Assembly: GCF_033568475.1 (NCBI RefSeq)
Contig: NC_133123.1
Coordinates: forward strand, 59,217,522-59,281,521
DNA length: 64,000 nucleotides
Source of the DNA: Henckelia pumila
Taxonomy: Eukaryota; Streptophyta; Magnoliopsida; Lamiales; Gesneriaceae
Reading direction: 5' to 3'
Shown: positions 33,501 through 44,369 of the stretch, one piece after another
Layout: every line of letters begins with the position of its first letter
Numbering within the stretch: position 1 is the stretch's first letter
The notes under the pieces: generated by a model
Databases searched by the model: none
The model's input: only the letters and a program-made list of their open reading frames with translations
What the model was told of the DNA's origin: nothing
Program-made: the position numbers and the translations under genes

Positions 33501-33970
33501 TTGAACCCTTGCTGTATTATGTAAATCTTGTTGGGCTTTTAGGCTCACTACTATGCTTGGTGCAGGTTGTAATTTGTTGAGATCAAGGGGCGTGACTCTC
33601 GAGTGGACTGCGATGCGGGCACGGTACATTCCTCCGACCTATGCTATTTTTCCGCAGAATTTTATTCAAACTTAAATGTTATGAAGTATTTGCTTTTTTT
33701 ATTTGGCAAATGTAAATGAAATGATTTTTAAGATTTGTTTCTTGGTCTGTAAGGATTAAATTGCAAAATTTTGATGTTTGTGATGTTGAGCCTTTTTCCC
33801 TAGTTTCTTTTTATTTATTCTGGTCTAGTTTATCGGTGTTGTAGGTTTCTTTTGTTGTTTGCTGTCTTTGTCAGGTGAGTTTTAAAATAAACAGATGGGT
33901 CATGCCAAAATTTTTTGAAAAATCTATATTTTATTTAATTATTAATTATAGTAGAGATAGTGGTCGTTTC
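30511..33970 (+). repeat. Element A 3' LTR, right part
   Basis: It continues the LTR after insertion C, matches 5310-7784 and 17120-17899, and carries four tandem units at 33083-33300. It ends GGTCGTTTC without the final A, where it runs straight into element D LTR sequence. Confidence 0.85.
33083..33300. repeat. Four-unit 53-57 bp tandem array in A 3' LTR
   Basis: The units begin GAGACGTG, CAGACGTG, CAGACGTG and CAGAGGGGCAATGTGG; each continues with a GGTGTTTAACGG core and ends near CTACCAAATT or CTTGCCGGCATTG. A related but distinct array occupies the same LTR position in element D. Confidence 0.88.
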
Positions 33971-35201
33971 GTTGGGGATGCTCGCGCTGTCACTTGAGGT
34001 CACAACCTAGTCATAGGGTTAGTTTGAATTGTTTATCAAGTGTCATTTCAAGCGGGATTGGATTTGGGTAAGGAAAGATAGAATTAAGGGTTTTATGGTT
34101 TGATTGCTCGGTTTAAGACACGTTTGAGGAAAATTGAAGTATAGGTTAGGAATCTAACTTAGGGCAGCCACTTACCCACCTAATAACCACATTTTTGATT
34201 TGTTTTTTTTCATTCCTTAAAGTTGCATATTCGTGTGCGTGAGTCTCATCTTCGAGTTGAGTAAAGTTTAAGCAAGTTGTTGCATTTCTTGTGCATCTTC
34301 AGAAAAGTTAAAGTTTCAAGTTAAGAAAGTAAAAAGTTTTGAATAAAGTGAGTTGGTTTATGACACAGAGGGGCTTGGAGGAGTTGGGAGAAATCCTGAT
34401 TTCCCTTGCCAACAGAGGGGTTTGGAGGAGTTGGGATAAATCCTAATTTCCCTTACCAACTAAGGGGCAATGTGGCGTCGGGAGTAATCTCGGTGTCCTT
34501 GCCGGCATAGTATACTGCAGCCATGATCGATCAAAAATCAAATAAAACGTTATAATCAATTATCTAAATTCACAGAAAAGAAAAGTTAAGTTTAAGAAAG
34601 TTCCAAGTTCATAGTGTGAGTTCATTGCTTGCAGTTTGTCTCATTCTCTTTTGTCATGCAGTTTTTCAGTTTATGTTTCAAAGTATTATATGTACAGTAC
34701 TTTAAGTATTGCCTCAGGTATTTTTTTTAACCCTTGTTATTTCATTGTCTATATTTGTTGAGTCTTTAGACTCACTATGCTTGCTTGGTTGCAGGTGAGG
34801 AGGAGAATTTAGAGACCGAGGGGCAGGATCCTCGGGGTTGAGGTCGCTGGTGGTGCAGGCCCTTGACCGTTGCTACTTTTAGCTTCCGCAAATTTTATGA
34901 ATGTAATAATGAATTGTAGAATTTGAGTATTTTTTGTAGTAGGCAGGATGAGTTTTCCTGTGCTTAAATATTTGGCATGTAACTTGATAACACCTTTTCC
35001 GCAACCGTGTGGGGTTGCCTTTTCATTCTAGAGATTATTTCTATCAAGTTTGGATTTTATCGGGTGTTTATTTTTATGTGTTTTAAATTGCTGAGTGTGA
35101 CAGGTTGACTTTAAGTACTTACAAATAGGTCATGGCAAAATTTTTATAAATCTGTAATTTCTTTATTATTTATTTAAAGTTTAGAGGTTAGGGACGTTTC
35201 A
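33971..35201 (+). repeat. Element D 5' LTR, 3' part only
   Basis: It corresponds to about 41608-42927 of the 3' LTR plus the terminal GTTTCA. Its tandem array (34372-34508) has two GGGGYTTGGAGGAGTTGG units against four in the 3' LTR (42001-42247). Confidence 0.88.
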
Positions 35202-35219
35202 GTTGGTATTAGAGCACAG
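35202..35219 (+). promoter_or_regulatory. Element D primer-binding site
   Basis: GTTGGTATTAGAGCACAG follows the LTR end. It is the initiator-Met tRNA complement with one C-to-T change (TATTAGAGC for TATCAGAGC). Confidence 0.82.
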
Positions 35220-35425
35220 TCTTGGTTTGGGCTGTGCCTACTGCCGGTTGCCAAAACTCAAGGGATCTCGCCTCAAAGTTTGTAAGATTTAAGTTTCCAT
35301 TATTGCTATTTGTTTAAGTTTGATAGTACTAGTCCTAAAATATTTTGAGCATGAATACGTTTAAGGAAAAATCTTTTTTTTCTTAAGGCATGAATTTAAA
35401 TATTGGAATTTGAACTTGAGTACAG

Positions 35426-36432
35426 ATGGCACCTCGTCGTGATCCTCAGGCACCGCTGCCCCCACCGCCTCCACCACCTCCTCTGCCCCCTCCACCGGTA
35501 GATGTTGGGGCTCAGGTGCTAGCTGGTTTGGCTCGTATCTTAGAGCAGTATGTTGATGCTCCGAGGGCTAGGCCTAGTAATGTCTATGAGTAGTTCAGGA
35601 AGATGGATCCTAAGGACTTTTCTGGTACTACGGATCCGATGGTAGCGGAGGGCTGGTTTCGCTCGCTAGAGGCGATTTTTTCATTACATGGAGTTGGGTG
35701 ATGAGGATCGAGTTCGCTGTATGACATTCCTTCTCAAGGATGACGCCGCCTTGTGGTTTGAGGGTGTGGAGAAGACTGTGGATGTTACCACACTAACTTG
35801 GGAAGAATTCAAGACTCTCTTCTACGAGAAATACTTCATAGCTGAGATGAGGGTGCTGTTGAAGAAAGAGTTCATGAGCCTCCGGCAGGGGGATCTGACT
35901 GTATCCGAGTTTGTTCGGAAATTTGAGAGGGGCTGACATTTCGTGCCATTGATAGGGAATGATGAGGCGGAGAAGTTGCAGCACTTTGTTGCTTGTTTGA
36001 GGCCTACTATTCATAGGGATGTGATGATGGCTAAGCCAGTGGATTATGCAGCCGCTGTCAAAAAAGCTATGAGGTCCGAGCAGTCCTTGAAGGATATCAG
36101 TGTCGAGGTTCATACCAAGAGGGCCTTCACTCATCAGGGTCACCAGCAGCAGCATGGAAAGAAGCCATATCAGGGACAGCAGAGCCAGCAGAGGCCCTAG
36201 GGGCACTACCAGGCCCAGAGACCTGCTCTTCCCAAGACTGAGGAGAATCCACATTGAATGCTTTGTCATCGTTCCCATTCTGGGAAATTTCTAGCAGGTG
36301 AAGGAATTTTCTTTAAGTGCAAGAAGCCGGGTCACATGGCTAGAGACTGTCCGGAGGTGAGGAGGCCCGTGCAGGGTCGCGTTTTCATGATGCAGGCCGA
36401 GGAGGCCAATCAAGACACTACCCTCATCACAG
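35426..36432 (+). pseudogene. Element D gag
   Basis: It starts MAPRRDPQAPLPPPPPPPP at ATG 35426, a Pro-rich leader. The capsid region follows, with [53 protein letters not shown] and EFMSLRQGDLTVSEFVRKFERG. Then comes a zinc-knuckle region whose first Cys of FKCKKPGHMARDC is changed to Phe in FFKCKK. Stops occur at 35591 (TAG), 35934 (TGA), 36198 (TAG) and near 36255 (TGA). One extra T in a T-run near 35677 shifts the frame. The frame ends DTTLITG|GTAACA at 36432, a splice-donor-like site. Gag would build the particle; this one cannot. Confidence 0.88.
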
Positions 36433-36666
36433 GTAACATTTTAAGTTTTTTGTTTAGAGCAGTTAAGCGATTCACTGATGCATGTTGATTATAAGATTTC
36501 TTGATTGGGAGTAAGATTTTGTAGTATGTTGCATATTTTGAGTAATTTGACTATGATAGCATGTATAGTATTTAATTTGGGAATTTGATGACTTTGAATG
36601 AAATTAAGTAGAACTTGTGTTATTTAACTTTAATTTTTTCCAAATTTGTAATTACCGTTAATGCAG
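36433..36666 (+). other. Candidate GT-AG intron between gag and protease of element D
   Basis: The gag frame reaches ITG and meets GTAACATTTTAAG. After 234 bp a T-rich stretch ends TTAATGCAG and the protease frame begins RILVAEVATRTLLDSGATHS. Joining 36432 to 36667 gives an uninterrupted phase-1 junction (ACA GTT AGG). The intervening DNA is AT-rich, has in-frame stops and no family motif. Gypsy-1 has no such gap. Element C has a donor-like GTATATTT at the same residue. It could also be a simple insertion; RNA evidence would decide. Confidence 0.5.
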
Positions 36667-37150
36667 TTAGGATTTTAGTAGCCGAAGTAGCCACTAGAAC
36701 GTTGTTAGACTCAGGGGCTACCCATTCTTTTATTTCGGAGGCTTTTGCCCAACAGAGGGGTATTCAGCATGAAGAGCTGATAGTTTGGTTTTCAGTGACT
36801 ATCCCTTCAGGGAAAGAGCTAACCACCCGGGGCATAGTGAAGAATCTTGAGCTCTTATTGCAAGGACGATCGGTGGTTGCAGATTTGATAGTTTTGCCCA
36901 TGCCTGAGTTTGACTTGATACTTGGGATGGATTGGATGATGAAGAACGCTGTGGTGATTGATTTTCAGCTGAGATCAGTGCTAGTCAGGCCTGAGGGCAA
37001 GGAACCATTTTGGTTTGAGGCTGCTAGGAGTTTGAGAAGGCCCGAATCATATCCTCCTTGCAAGCTAAGCAGCTCGTGCTTGACGGGTGCAAGTCATTCC
37101 TAGCCAGCTTATCTCTGACAGAGATGCCCACACGTCAAGTTATTTAAGAT
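36667..37150 (+). pseudogene. Element D protease
   Basis: The aspartic protease core is TLLDSGATHSFISEAF (active Asp at about 36708), followed by ADLIVLPMPEFDLILGMDWM, the usual second conserved segment. A frameshift near 37060 separates SLRRPESYPPC from KQLVLDGCKSFLASL in the adjacent frame, and a TAA lies at about 37147. The protease would cut the polyprotein into working parts. Confidence 0.88.
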
Positions 37151-38500
37151 GTGGACGTTGTTAGAGAGTTTGGGGATGTGTTCCCTAGCGATGTTGCAGG
37201 TATCCCACCCGATAGAGAGGTTGAGTTCTCTATTGATTTGATGCCAGATACTGTGCCAATTTCTAAGGCACTGTATAGATTGGCTCCTACGGAAATGAAA
37301 GAACTGAAAGAGCAGATTCAAGAGTTTCTTGATAAGGGGTTCATACGCCCTAGTTTCTCTCCTTGGGGCGCACCGGTACTCTTTGTGAAAAAGAAGGACG
37401 AGAGTCTAAGGTTGTGCATAAACTACCGAGAGTTTAACGGAGTGACGGTAAAGAACAAGTACCCACTTCTTAGAATTGAGGATCTCTTTGATCAATTGCA
37501 AGGAGCCTTTGTATTTTCGAATATTGATCTCTGTTCCAGTTATCACCAGTTGAAGGAGTCAGATGTGTTCAAGACATATTTTAGGACTCGTTATGGCCAC
37601 TACGAGTTCCTTGTGATGTCGTTCGGTTTGACAAACGCGCCCGTGACCTTCATGGATCTTATGAACCGCGTGTTTCAACCATACTTGGACCAATTTGTCA
37701 TTGTCTTCATTGATGATATCCTCATTTACTCGAAGGATAGAGAAGAACACTCGTAGCATTTGAGGACAGTTCTAGAAGTAATCCGAGAGCAGAAGTTGTT
37801 TGCTAAGTTCGACAAATGCGAATTTTGGTTGGAGAGAATAGCATTCTTGGGCCATATTATTTCCAAGAGTGAAGTGGAAGTGGATCCTTCAAAGGTTCAA
37901 GCAGTAAAGGAGTGGTTTGTACCTAGAAACACAACGGATATTCGCAGTTTTCTCGGATTGGCCGGTTACTATAGGAAGTTTATCAAGGGCTTTTCATCAA
38001 TTGATGTGCCCTTGACAGCATTGACCAAGAAGAATGCTAAGTTTATTTGGAGGCCAGAGTGTCAAGAGAGCTTTGATGTGTTGAAGGAAGCTCTTACGAC
38101 GGCACCAATGTTAGCTATGCCATCAGGGCAGGGTGATTTTGTGGTTTATACCGATGCTTTCAAGTTGGGACTTGAAGCAGTTCTTATGCAGCGGGTAGAG
38201 TTATTGCTTATGCTTCTAGACAGTTGAAAGAGCATGAGAAGAATTATCCTACCCATGATTTGGAATTGACAGCAGTGGTTTTTGCTCTCAAGATTTGGAG
38301 GCACTATTTCTATGGGGAGAAGTGTAAAATATTCATAGACCATAAAACCCTCAACTACTTCTTTACCCAGAAGAAGTTGAATATGAGACAGCGGAGTTGG
38401 TTAGGGTTGGTGAAAGATTATGACTGCGATATTAGCTACCACCCGGGTAAAGCTAATGTAGTTGCAGATGCTTTGAGCCGGAAGACAAAAGTGATTCCCT
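37151..38500 (+). pseudogene. Element D reverse transcriptase and RNase H
   Basis: RT motifs in order: [76 protein letters not shown] and the catalytic [12 protein letters not shown] (two Asp at about 37713). A TAG at 37757 follows REEHS. Then come FLGHIISKSEVEVDPSKV, RSFLGLAGYYRKFIKGF and the RNase H segment with VVYTDAFKLG. The expected [11 protein letters not shown] is frameshifted near 38195, and the frame resumes [35 protein letters not shown], ending VVADALSRK. The motif order and identity place it with Gypsy-1. Confidence 0.92.
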
Positions 38501-40038
38501 CTTTGATGGTGTCTAGACCGTTGCAGGATGAGATTCAGAGATTTAGACTAGAGTTCTATGTCAAGGGTAGAGCTTCTAGGTTGTCAGCCTTGACAGTGCA
38601 GATTACGTTGTTTGACCGTATTAGAGTTGCTCAAGCAGTTGATGATCAGTTGAGTAAGTGGAGACAGAGAGCTGAGGAGAAGGACATTTATTTGTATTCA
38701 GTAGTAGATGGGATTGTAAAGTTCAGAGGTTGACTATGGGTGCCCGCAGGTGATTCTATGCGAGTTACCATCATGAAAGAGACATATACATCACCGTACT
38801 CTATCCACCCAGGCAGTACGAAGATGTATCAGGACCTTCAACATTTGTATTGGTGGTTGGGCATGAAGCGTGATATCGCCCGATTTGTGTCAGAGTGCCT
38901 GACATGCCAGCAGGTCAAAGAGGAACATCAGAGACCCGCAGGATTGCTTAAGCCACTCCCTATTCCCGAGTGGAAATGAGAGAATATTACCATGGATTTT
39001 GTTGTTGGCTTGCCGAGGACAGTGAGGGGTTCGAATGCTATTTGGGTTATTGTGGACCATCTCACTAAGTTGGCGCACTTCTTTCCTGTTAGGACGACTT
39101 TTACTATGACTCAGTACGCGGAGTTGTATATCCAGGAGATAGTCAGACTACACGGTATCCCCATCTCCATTGTGTCTGATAGAGATCCGCGGTTTACTTC
39201 ATCTTTTTGGAAGAGTCTTCATGCAGCCTTGGGTACAAAGCTATTGTTTAGAACCGCCTTTCACCCACAGATGGATGGAAAGTCTGAGAGGGTGATCCAG
39301 ATCTTGGAGGATATTTTGAGAGCTTGCGCTATTTATTTCCAGGATAGTTGGGAGTCAAGACTACCACTAGTGGAGTTTGCATACAACAACAGTTTTCAGT
39401 CCACTATCGGCATGGCTCCCTACGAGGCACTTTATGGGAGAAAGTGCAGATCTCCAGTTTTGTGGGATGAGATTGGTGAGAAATAAGAGTTAGGACCCGA
39501 GATTGTTCAGCAGACCGCCGATGTTGTATCCAAGATCCGGGATCGGATGAAGACTGCCCAGAGCAGGCAGAAGAGTTACGCAGATCATAGGAGGAGAGAC
39601 TTGGAGTTCTCAGTGGGTGATCATGTTTTTATCCGAGTAGCTCCTTTGAAAGGAGTGATGAGATTCGGGAAGAAGGGGAAATTGGCTCCGAGGTTCGTTG
39701 GACCTTTTGAGATTCTTGACAGAATGGGGACGTTAGCCTATAGGGTGGCTTTGCCGCCTAATCTTGCTAGAGTACACAACGTCTTTCATGTATCCATGCT
39801 AATGAAGTACATCTCGAATCCTTCTCATGTGCTCAACTTTGAGCCTCTTCAGTTATCTCCTCACATGACTTATGAAGAGAGACCTGATCGGATTATGGAG
39901 AGTCAGGAGATGAGACTCCGTAACAAGAATATCCCGATTTTCAAGGTTAGGTGGCTGAATCATTCGGATGAAGATGCCACTTGGGAGACAGAGGCAGATA
40001 TTAGGACTCGCTATCCAGAGCTCTTTGGTAAGTTCTAA
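38501..40038 (+). pseudogene. Element D integrase with chromodomain-like tail
   Basis: The zinc module has SPYSIHPGSTKM with CLTCQQVK. The core has Asp in TMDFVVGLP, Asp in IVSDRDPRFTS and Glu in MDGKSERVIQILEDILR. The C-terminal region reads KLAPRFVGPFEILD, HNVFHVSMLMKYI and DEDATWETEADIRTRYPELF, stopping at 40038. Stops occur at about 38731 (TGA from CGA), 38978 (TGA in PEWKWE, the same codon as in Gypsy-1) and 39484 (TAA). The catalytic triad itself is intact in sequence. The tail in plant chromoviruses is thought to steer insertion into chromatin. Confidence 0.92.
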
Positions 40039-40061
40039 TTTCAAGGATGAAATTCCATATT

Positions 40062-40075
40062 AGGGAGGGAGGAAT
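40062..40075 (+). promoter_or_regulatory. Element D polypurine tract
   Basis: AGGGAGGGAGGAAT lies directly before the LTR start TGTAGCACC. Confidence 0.88.
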
Positions 40076-42927
40076 TGTAGCACCTAGAATTTCATAATTT
40101 AAATTCCATTCCTAAAATCATTTTCAATATTTATGATTTTAATTGCTTGGATTTAATTTTTTAAGTTTCCTTTAAAGTTTAAGTTGCTCAAATATTTAAA
40201 GTTATTTATTATTTAGATTCTTGAGTCAGTGAATTTCGGTTCCGGTTCGATGATGGTAGATTTTGGCGGTAAATTCCAAGATTTTATTTTAAAGAGTTAA
40301 GTTAGGAGGAATGAGAAAATTAGACGAGAGTTTGAAAGTTAGAAGTTTCTGGGTATCAAAAATCATTTTTATCGCAATCTTGGACTTATTCTTTAAATTT
40401 TTCAAAAGTTCAAATTTTCTTAAACCCGGATTAGTAAGACCCAATATAATATTTTAATTTGGGGTTTTTAAACTTAGGAATTTTATAAGTGTAAGTTTAG
40501 TAGGCAAAAGTTGTAGTACTTTAAAGTTGTACTTTTAAAGCAACACTCACACCTACTTTTTATAATTACACCTTTATATACACACACAAGTACACCCAAC
40601 ACACACCACTTTAGCACCAAAACAAAACAGAAAATGAAACCCTAGCACTCTCATTATCCAAGTAGCCCCCCCCCCCCCCCAAAACTCTCTTTTCTCTCCA
40701 TTTCCTTTCCTCCATTCGGCCACCACTTCCTCTAGCCCTCCGGCTGTCGCCGCCACCCCTAAGCCACCATAGCTGACCGAAGTTCGTGTGTAGGAGGTGT
40801 AGCTTGCTGTTGGGGCCGAGTTGTTCATCCTTTCTCCTTCATTTCTTTGAGTTTTCTTAGTAGAGGCAAGTATATGCAATTCTTTGTCCTCCAAGCTAGC
40901 TATTTATGTTCTTGTGCTAAATCTTTTGTTAATTTTCGAAATGCCTATGTTATTTGACATGTTGGGTTTGGTTTTTAAGTATTTTCAGCATGCATTATGT
41001 TAAATTTTTGGATTTTAGTTATGCATGAAGTTTAAAGTGTTGTATGGTAAATTGTGACTTGAGACATGAAGGGTTTTGATACATATAGTTAATTTTGAAA
41101 TTTTCAAAAGTGTGCATGCCCTAATTTCAAAATTCATATGGTGTTTGGGCTGTGTTTGAAGTGTGTTATGAGGATTGCCTTGTTTGCCATTGGTTTCATT
41201 GGTTATTCAAGGGTTAAATGCATGTTGGTGCATGTTCTTGCATATTTTCGAATTGATGGGTTGAAGTGTGGTTGAGGGCTGCCTAGGTGTTTGTGTTAAG
41301 TCTCAAGGGGTGTTATTAGATTGGTTTTATGGGTTGGAAAGAAGTAGAGTTAAGGGAAAGGGGGCATAGAGTTGGATTATTGAAGTAGAGTGTTGGAAAC
41401 ATTGTGTAAGGGCTACTGAATTCTGGGCAGGGGAGTTGCTATTTCAGGTCTGGTCGAGTCTTGGGCTATCAAGATTAAGTCGTTGTGGTCGCGTCGGTAT
41501 AAATTGGGCTCGTTTCGGTTAAGTATTGGGTAGGTTAAGGCTTAATTAAGTCAAAGGTGTTGGTGCAGAATTTTTAAGAGATTAAGGGCTTTCCGGAAAA
41601 ACTTTTCGTTCGGGATGATCGGGCTGTCACTTGAGGTCACAACCTAGTCCTAGGGTTAGTTTGAAGTTTTTAGCAAGTGTCGGTTCAAGCGGGATTGGAT
41701 TTGGTTAAGTCAAGATAGAGTTAAGGGATTTATGGTTTGATTGCTCGGGTTAAGACACGTTTGAGGAAAATTGAAGTATATGTTGGGTATCTAACTTTGG
41801 GGCAGCCACCTACCCACCTAATATCCACATTTTTGAGTTGTGTTTTCATTACCTAAAGTTGCATATTCGTGTGCGTGAGTCTCATCTTCGAGTTGAGTAA
41901 AGTTTAAGCAAGTTGTAGCATTTCTTGTGCATCTTCAGAAAAGTTAAAGATTCAAGTTAAGAAAGTAAAAAAATTTGAATAATGTGAGTTGATTTATGAC
42001 ACAGAGGGGCTTGGAGGAGTTGGAAGAAATCCTTATTTTCCTTGCCAACAGAGGGGCTTGGAGGAGTTGGAAGAAATCCTGATTTCCCTTGCCAACAGAG
42101 GGGCTGGAGGAGTTGGGAGAAATCCTGATTTCCCTTACCAACAGAGGGGTTTGGAAGAGTTGGGAGAAATCCTAATTTCCCATACCAACTAAGGGGCAAT
42201 GTGGCGTCAGGAGTAATCTCGTTGTCCTTGCCGACATAGTATACTGCAGCCATGATCGATAAAAAATCAAAGAAAACGTCATAATCAATTATCTAAATTC
42301 ACAGAAAAGAAAAGTTAAGTTTAAGAAAGTTTTAAGTTCATAGTGTAAGTTCATTGCTTACAGTTTGTCTCATTCTCTTTTGTCATGCAACTTTTCAGTT
42401 TAAGTTTCAAAGTATTATATGTACAGTACTTTAAGTATTGCCTCAGGTATTTTTTTTTTTTAACCCTTGTTATTTCACTGCCTATACTTGTTGAGTCTTT
42501 AGACTCATTATGCTTGCTTGGTTGCAGGTGAGGAGGAGTATTTAGAGACCGAGGGGCAGGATCCTCGGGGTTGAGGTCGCCGGTGGTGCAGGCCCTTGAC
42601 CGTTGCTACTTTTAGCTTCCGTAAATTTTATGAATGTAATAATGAATTATAGAATTTGAGTATTTTCTGTAGTAGGCAGGATGAGTTTCCCTGCGCTTAA
42701 ATATTTGTCATGTAACTTGATAACACATTTTCCGCAACCGTGTGGGGTTGCCTTTCCTTTTTAGAGATTATGTCTATCATGTTTGGATTTATCGGGTGTT
42801 TATTTTTATGTGTTTTAAATTGCTGAGTGTGACAGGTTGGCTTTAAGTACTTAAAAATAGGTCATGGCAAATTTTTTATAAATCTGTAATTTCTTTATTA
42901 TTTATTTAAAGTTTATAGGTTAGGGAC
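40076..42927 (+). repeat. Element D 3' LTR
   Basis: It begins TGTAGCACCTAGAATTTC and ends GGTTAGGGAC, lacking the last GTTTCA present at 35196-35201. It includes a C-run at about 40667-40680 and the four-unit tandem array at 42001-42247. It has the same block layout as the A LTR (CGGTTCCGG-type start, CACAC block, tandem array). Confidence 0.9.
42001..42247. repeat. Tandem array in element D 3' LTR
   Basis: Four units of about 50 bp begin AGAGGGG(C/T)TTGGAGGAGTTGG (one lacks a T) and end TTGCCAAC or TTACCAAC. A diverged fifth unit GGGGCAATGTGGCGTC follows. Open frames on both strands here come only from the repetition. Confidence 0.88.
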
Positions 42928-44090
42928 TTTTAAAAAACAAACGGATCTTAGGAGGTAATGAAAGTCTCCATAAAAACTCCCACCATTTCTCATAAGAAAA
43001 ATGTGACTGGTTGTCATGTGGTGCAAAAAAACCCCATTGTAAATGACACCCATCCCTAATAGAATATCTACCTTTAGAATCAAATCGCCAAAACTGTACA
43101 TCCTCTCTAGCATCTATCGGTAATGGAATCTTCAAAATTTCCCCTACTACATAAGAGTTAAAGCGACTATGAATTAGAGCTTCATCCCAACCTCCATCTT
43201 TTATCAGGCCACTGACTGTGCTCTCATTCTCCCAGGGACTCAGTTTTCCCACTAGTGACTACATGCTCGGTATCCATTTATCCAAAAAAATATTAACAGA
43301 CTTCCCATCACCAATTCTCCACATCATCCCTTGTTCCAACAGTTCACGACTCCATATCAGTGAACGCGAAATAAATGATGGATTACTACCCAATCCCGCT
43401 CTCAATACCAAAACATGTTTAAAATATCTGCCTTTCAAAACCCGACTAACAAGAGATTCCGGATTTCTTAGAATTCGCCACATTTGTTTAGCTAGAAGGG
43501 CACGATTAAATTCAGTTAATTTCCGAAAACCCAGCCCACCCCGCAGCTTAGGCTGGAAAAGAAAATCCCATGAGTGCCAATGAATCTTTCGCCTGCCATT
43601 ATCAGAACCCCACCAAAAGTTAGCGCACTCCCTTTCAATCTCCTCACACAAAGAAACTGAAATTTTGAAAGATTGCATGACATAAGTGGGAATCGCTTGC
43701 AAGACTGACTTAATCAGGATTTTTTTTACCTCCAGCAGAGAACCATTTGTGACCCAACCTTGAATTATTTTTACCACATTTTCCACCAGATATCGAAATT
43801 GAAGTTTCTAGTTCGTCATCGAAACTGAGGGAAGTCCCAAATAAACGTCATGACTCATGACGTTGAACCACCGGTATGCTGAGAATCACTTTAATCAAAT
43901 CAACCAACGCCTGATTAGTGTTATGACTGAAAGAAAGAGCAGACTTCTCATAATTAATAAGCTGGCCTGAGGATTTCTCATACATATGAAGGTCCCTAAC
44001 TCTTGCACCCTCCTCCATAGAAGCCCGGAAGAATAGAAGGCTATCGTCAACAAAAAACAAGTTAGAAGTTTGTTTTGCAAAATCCATTTT
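42928..44090 (-). pseudogene. LINE (L1-type) ORF2 fragment
   Basis: The minus strand encodes the end of a non-LTR reverse transcriptase. It starts with SNLFFVDDSLLFFRAS (the FADD-like catalytic box with both Asp) and LINYEKSALSFS. YLGLP follows, then the C-terminal region FWWGSDNGRRKIHWHSW, PKLRGGLGFRKLTEFNRALLAKQ, WRIGDGKSVNIFLDKWIP, and a DVQFWRFDSKGRYSIRDGC zf-RVT-like part. A frameshift near 43846 comes from a 7 bp tandem duplication (GTCATGA). A TAG follows IPSM at 43259. No 3' poly(A) or target duplication is seen; both ends are truncated, the left one at the end of the D LTR. Confidence 0.88.
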
Positions 44091-44369
44091 ACTGAGAGAA
44101 ATATAATGGTATCAAATCATATATTGTACAAGAGATATAAATAATCACATCCATACAAATTGATCGGAAGATAATATCTCCAGTGCGGGCTTCAAGTTGA
44201 ATTATAGGGTTTTGAAGTCAACAGAATCCTTACACCAATAGTTAGATGAGCCATTATTAAGTAGCAATCCATCCATTATCCTTTAAACCGAATGTAATTG
44301 AAAAAAAAACGTCTCAACCAAGTATCCCTTGAGTATGGTGGGGAAATACCTAGTTCAATCCCATATATT
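44091..44369. other. AT-rich DNA, nothing recognised
   Basis: No coding frame, RNA gene or repeat with a partner in the window is apparent between the LINE fragment and the inverted-repeat element. Confidence 0.5.

Larger units (their letters stand above)
5310..33970 (+). mobile_element. Element A: large non-coding LTR element (LARD-like), host to insertions B and C
   Basis: Two related LTRs flank a 2.7 kb interior (17900-20582). The 5' LTR lies at 5310-7784 plus 17120-17899, with its first ~570 bp lost. The 3' LTR lies at 20583-20924 plus 30511-33970, about 3.8 kb once insertion C is removed. A primer-binding site follows the 5' LTR and a polypurine tract precedes the 3' LTR, so the orientation is +. 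No gag or pol is readable, which fits a large retrotransposon derivative. Its ends, primer site and tract resemble those of gypsy element D, so it is probably a gypsy-derived non-autonomous family. By eye the LTRs differ by about 4-5% in sampled stretches. Confidence 0.8.
33971..42927 (+). mobile_element. Element D: decayed Ty3/gypsy retrotransposon, 5' LTR truncated
   Basis: The + strand element has a partial 5' LTR (33971-35201), primer site, gag, protease, RT, RNase H, integrase with chromodomain-like tail, polypurine tract, and a 3' LTR (40076-42927, short of its last 6 bases). About 1.53 kb of the 5' LTR start is missing at the junction with element A. Multiple C-to-T type nonsense codons and several frameshifts make it inactive. 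It is a close relative of Gypsy-1 and of the ends of A. Confidence 0.93.

Noticed and set aside
35688-36278. 161-codon minus-strand frame
   Set aside because: It is the antisense shadow of the element D gag region, whose + strand carries the family motifs.
41944-42253. Repetitive frames on both strands (GFLPTLPNPSVGKG-like)
   Set aside because: They result from translating the LTR tandem array of element D.
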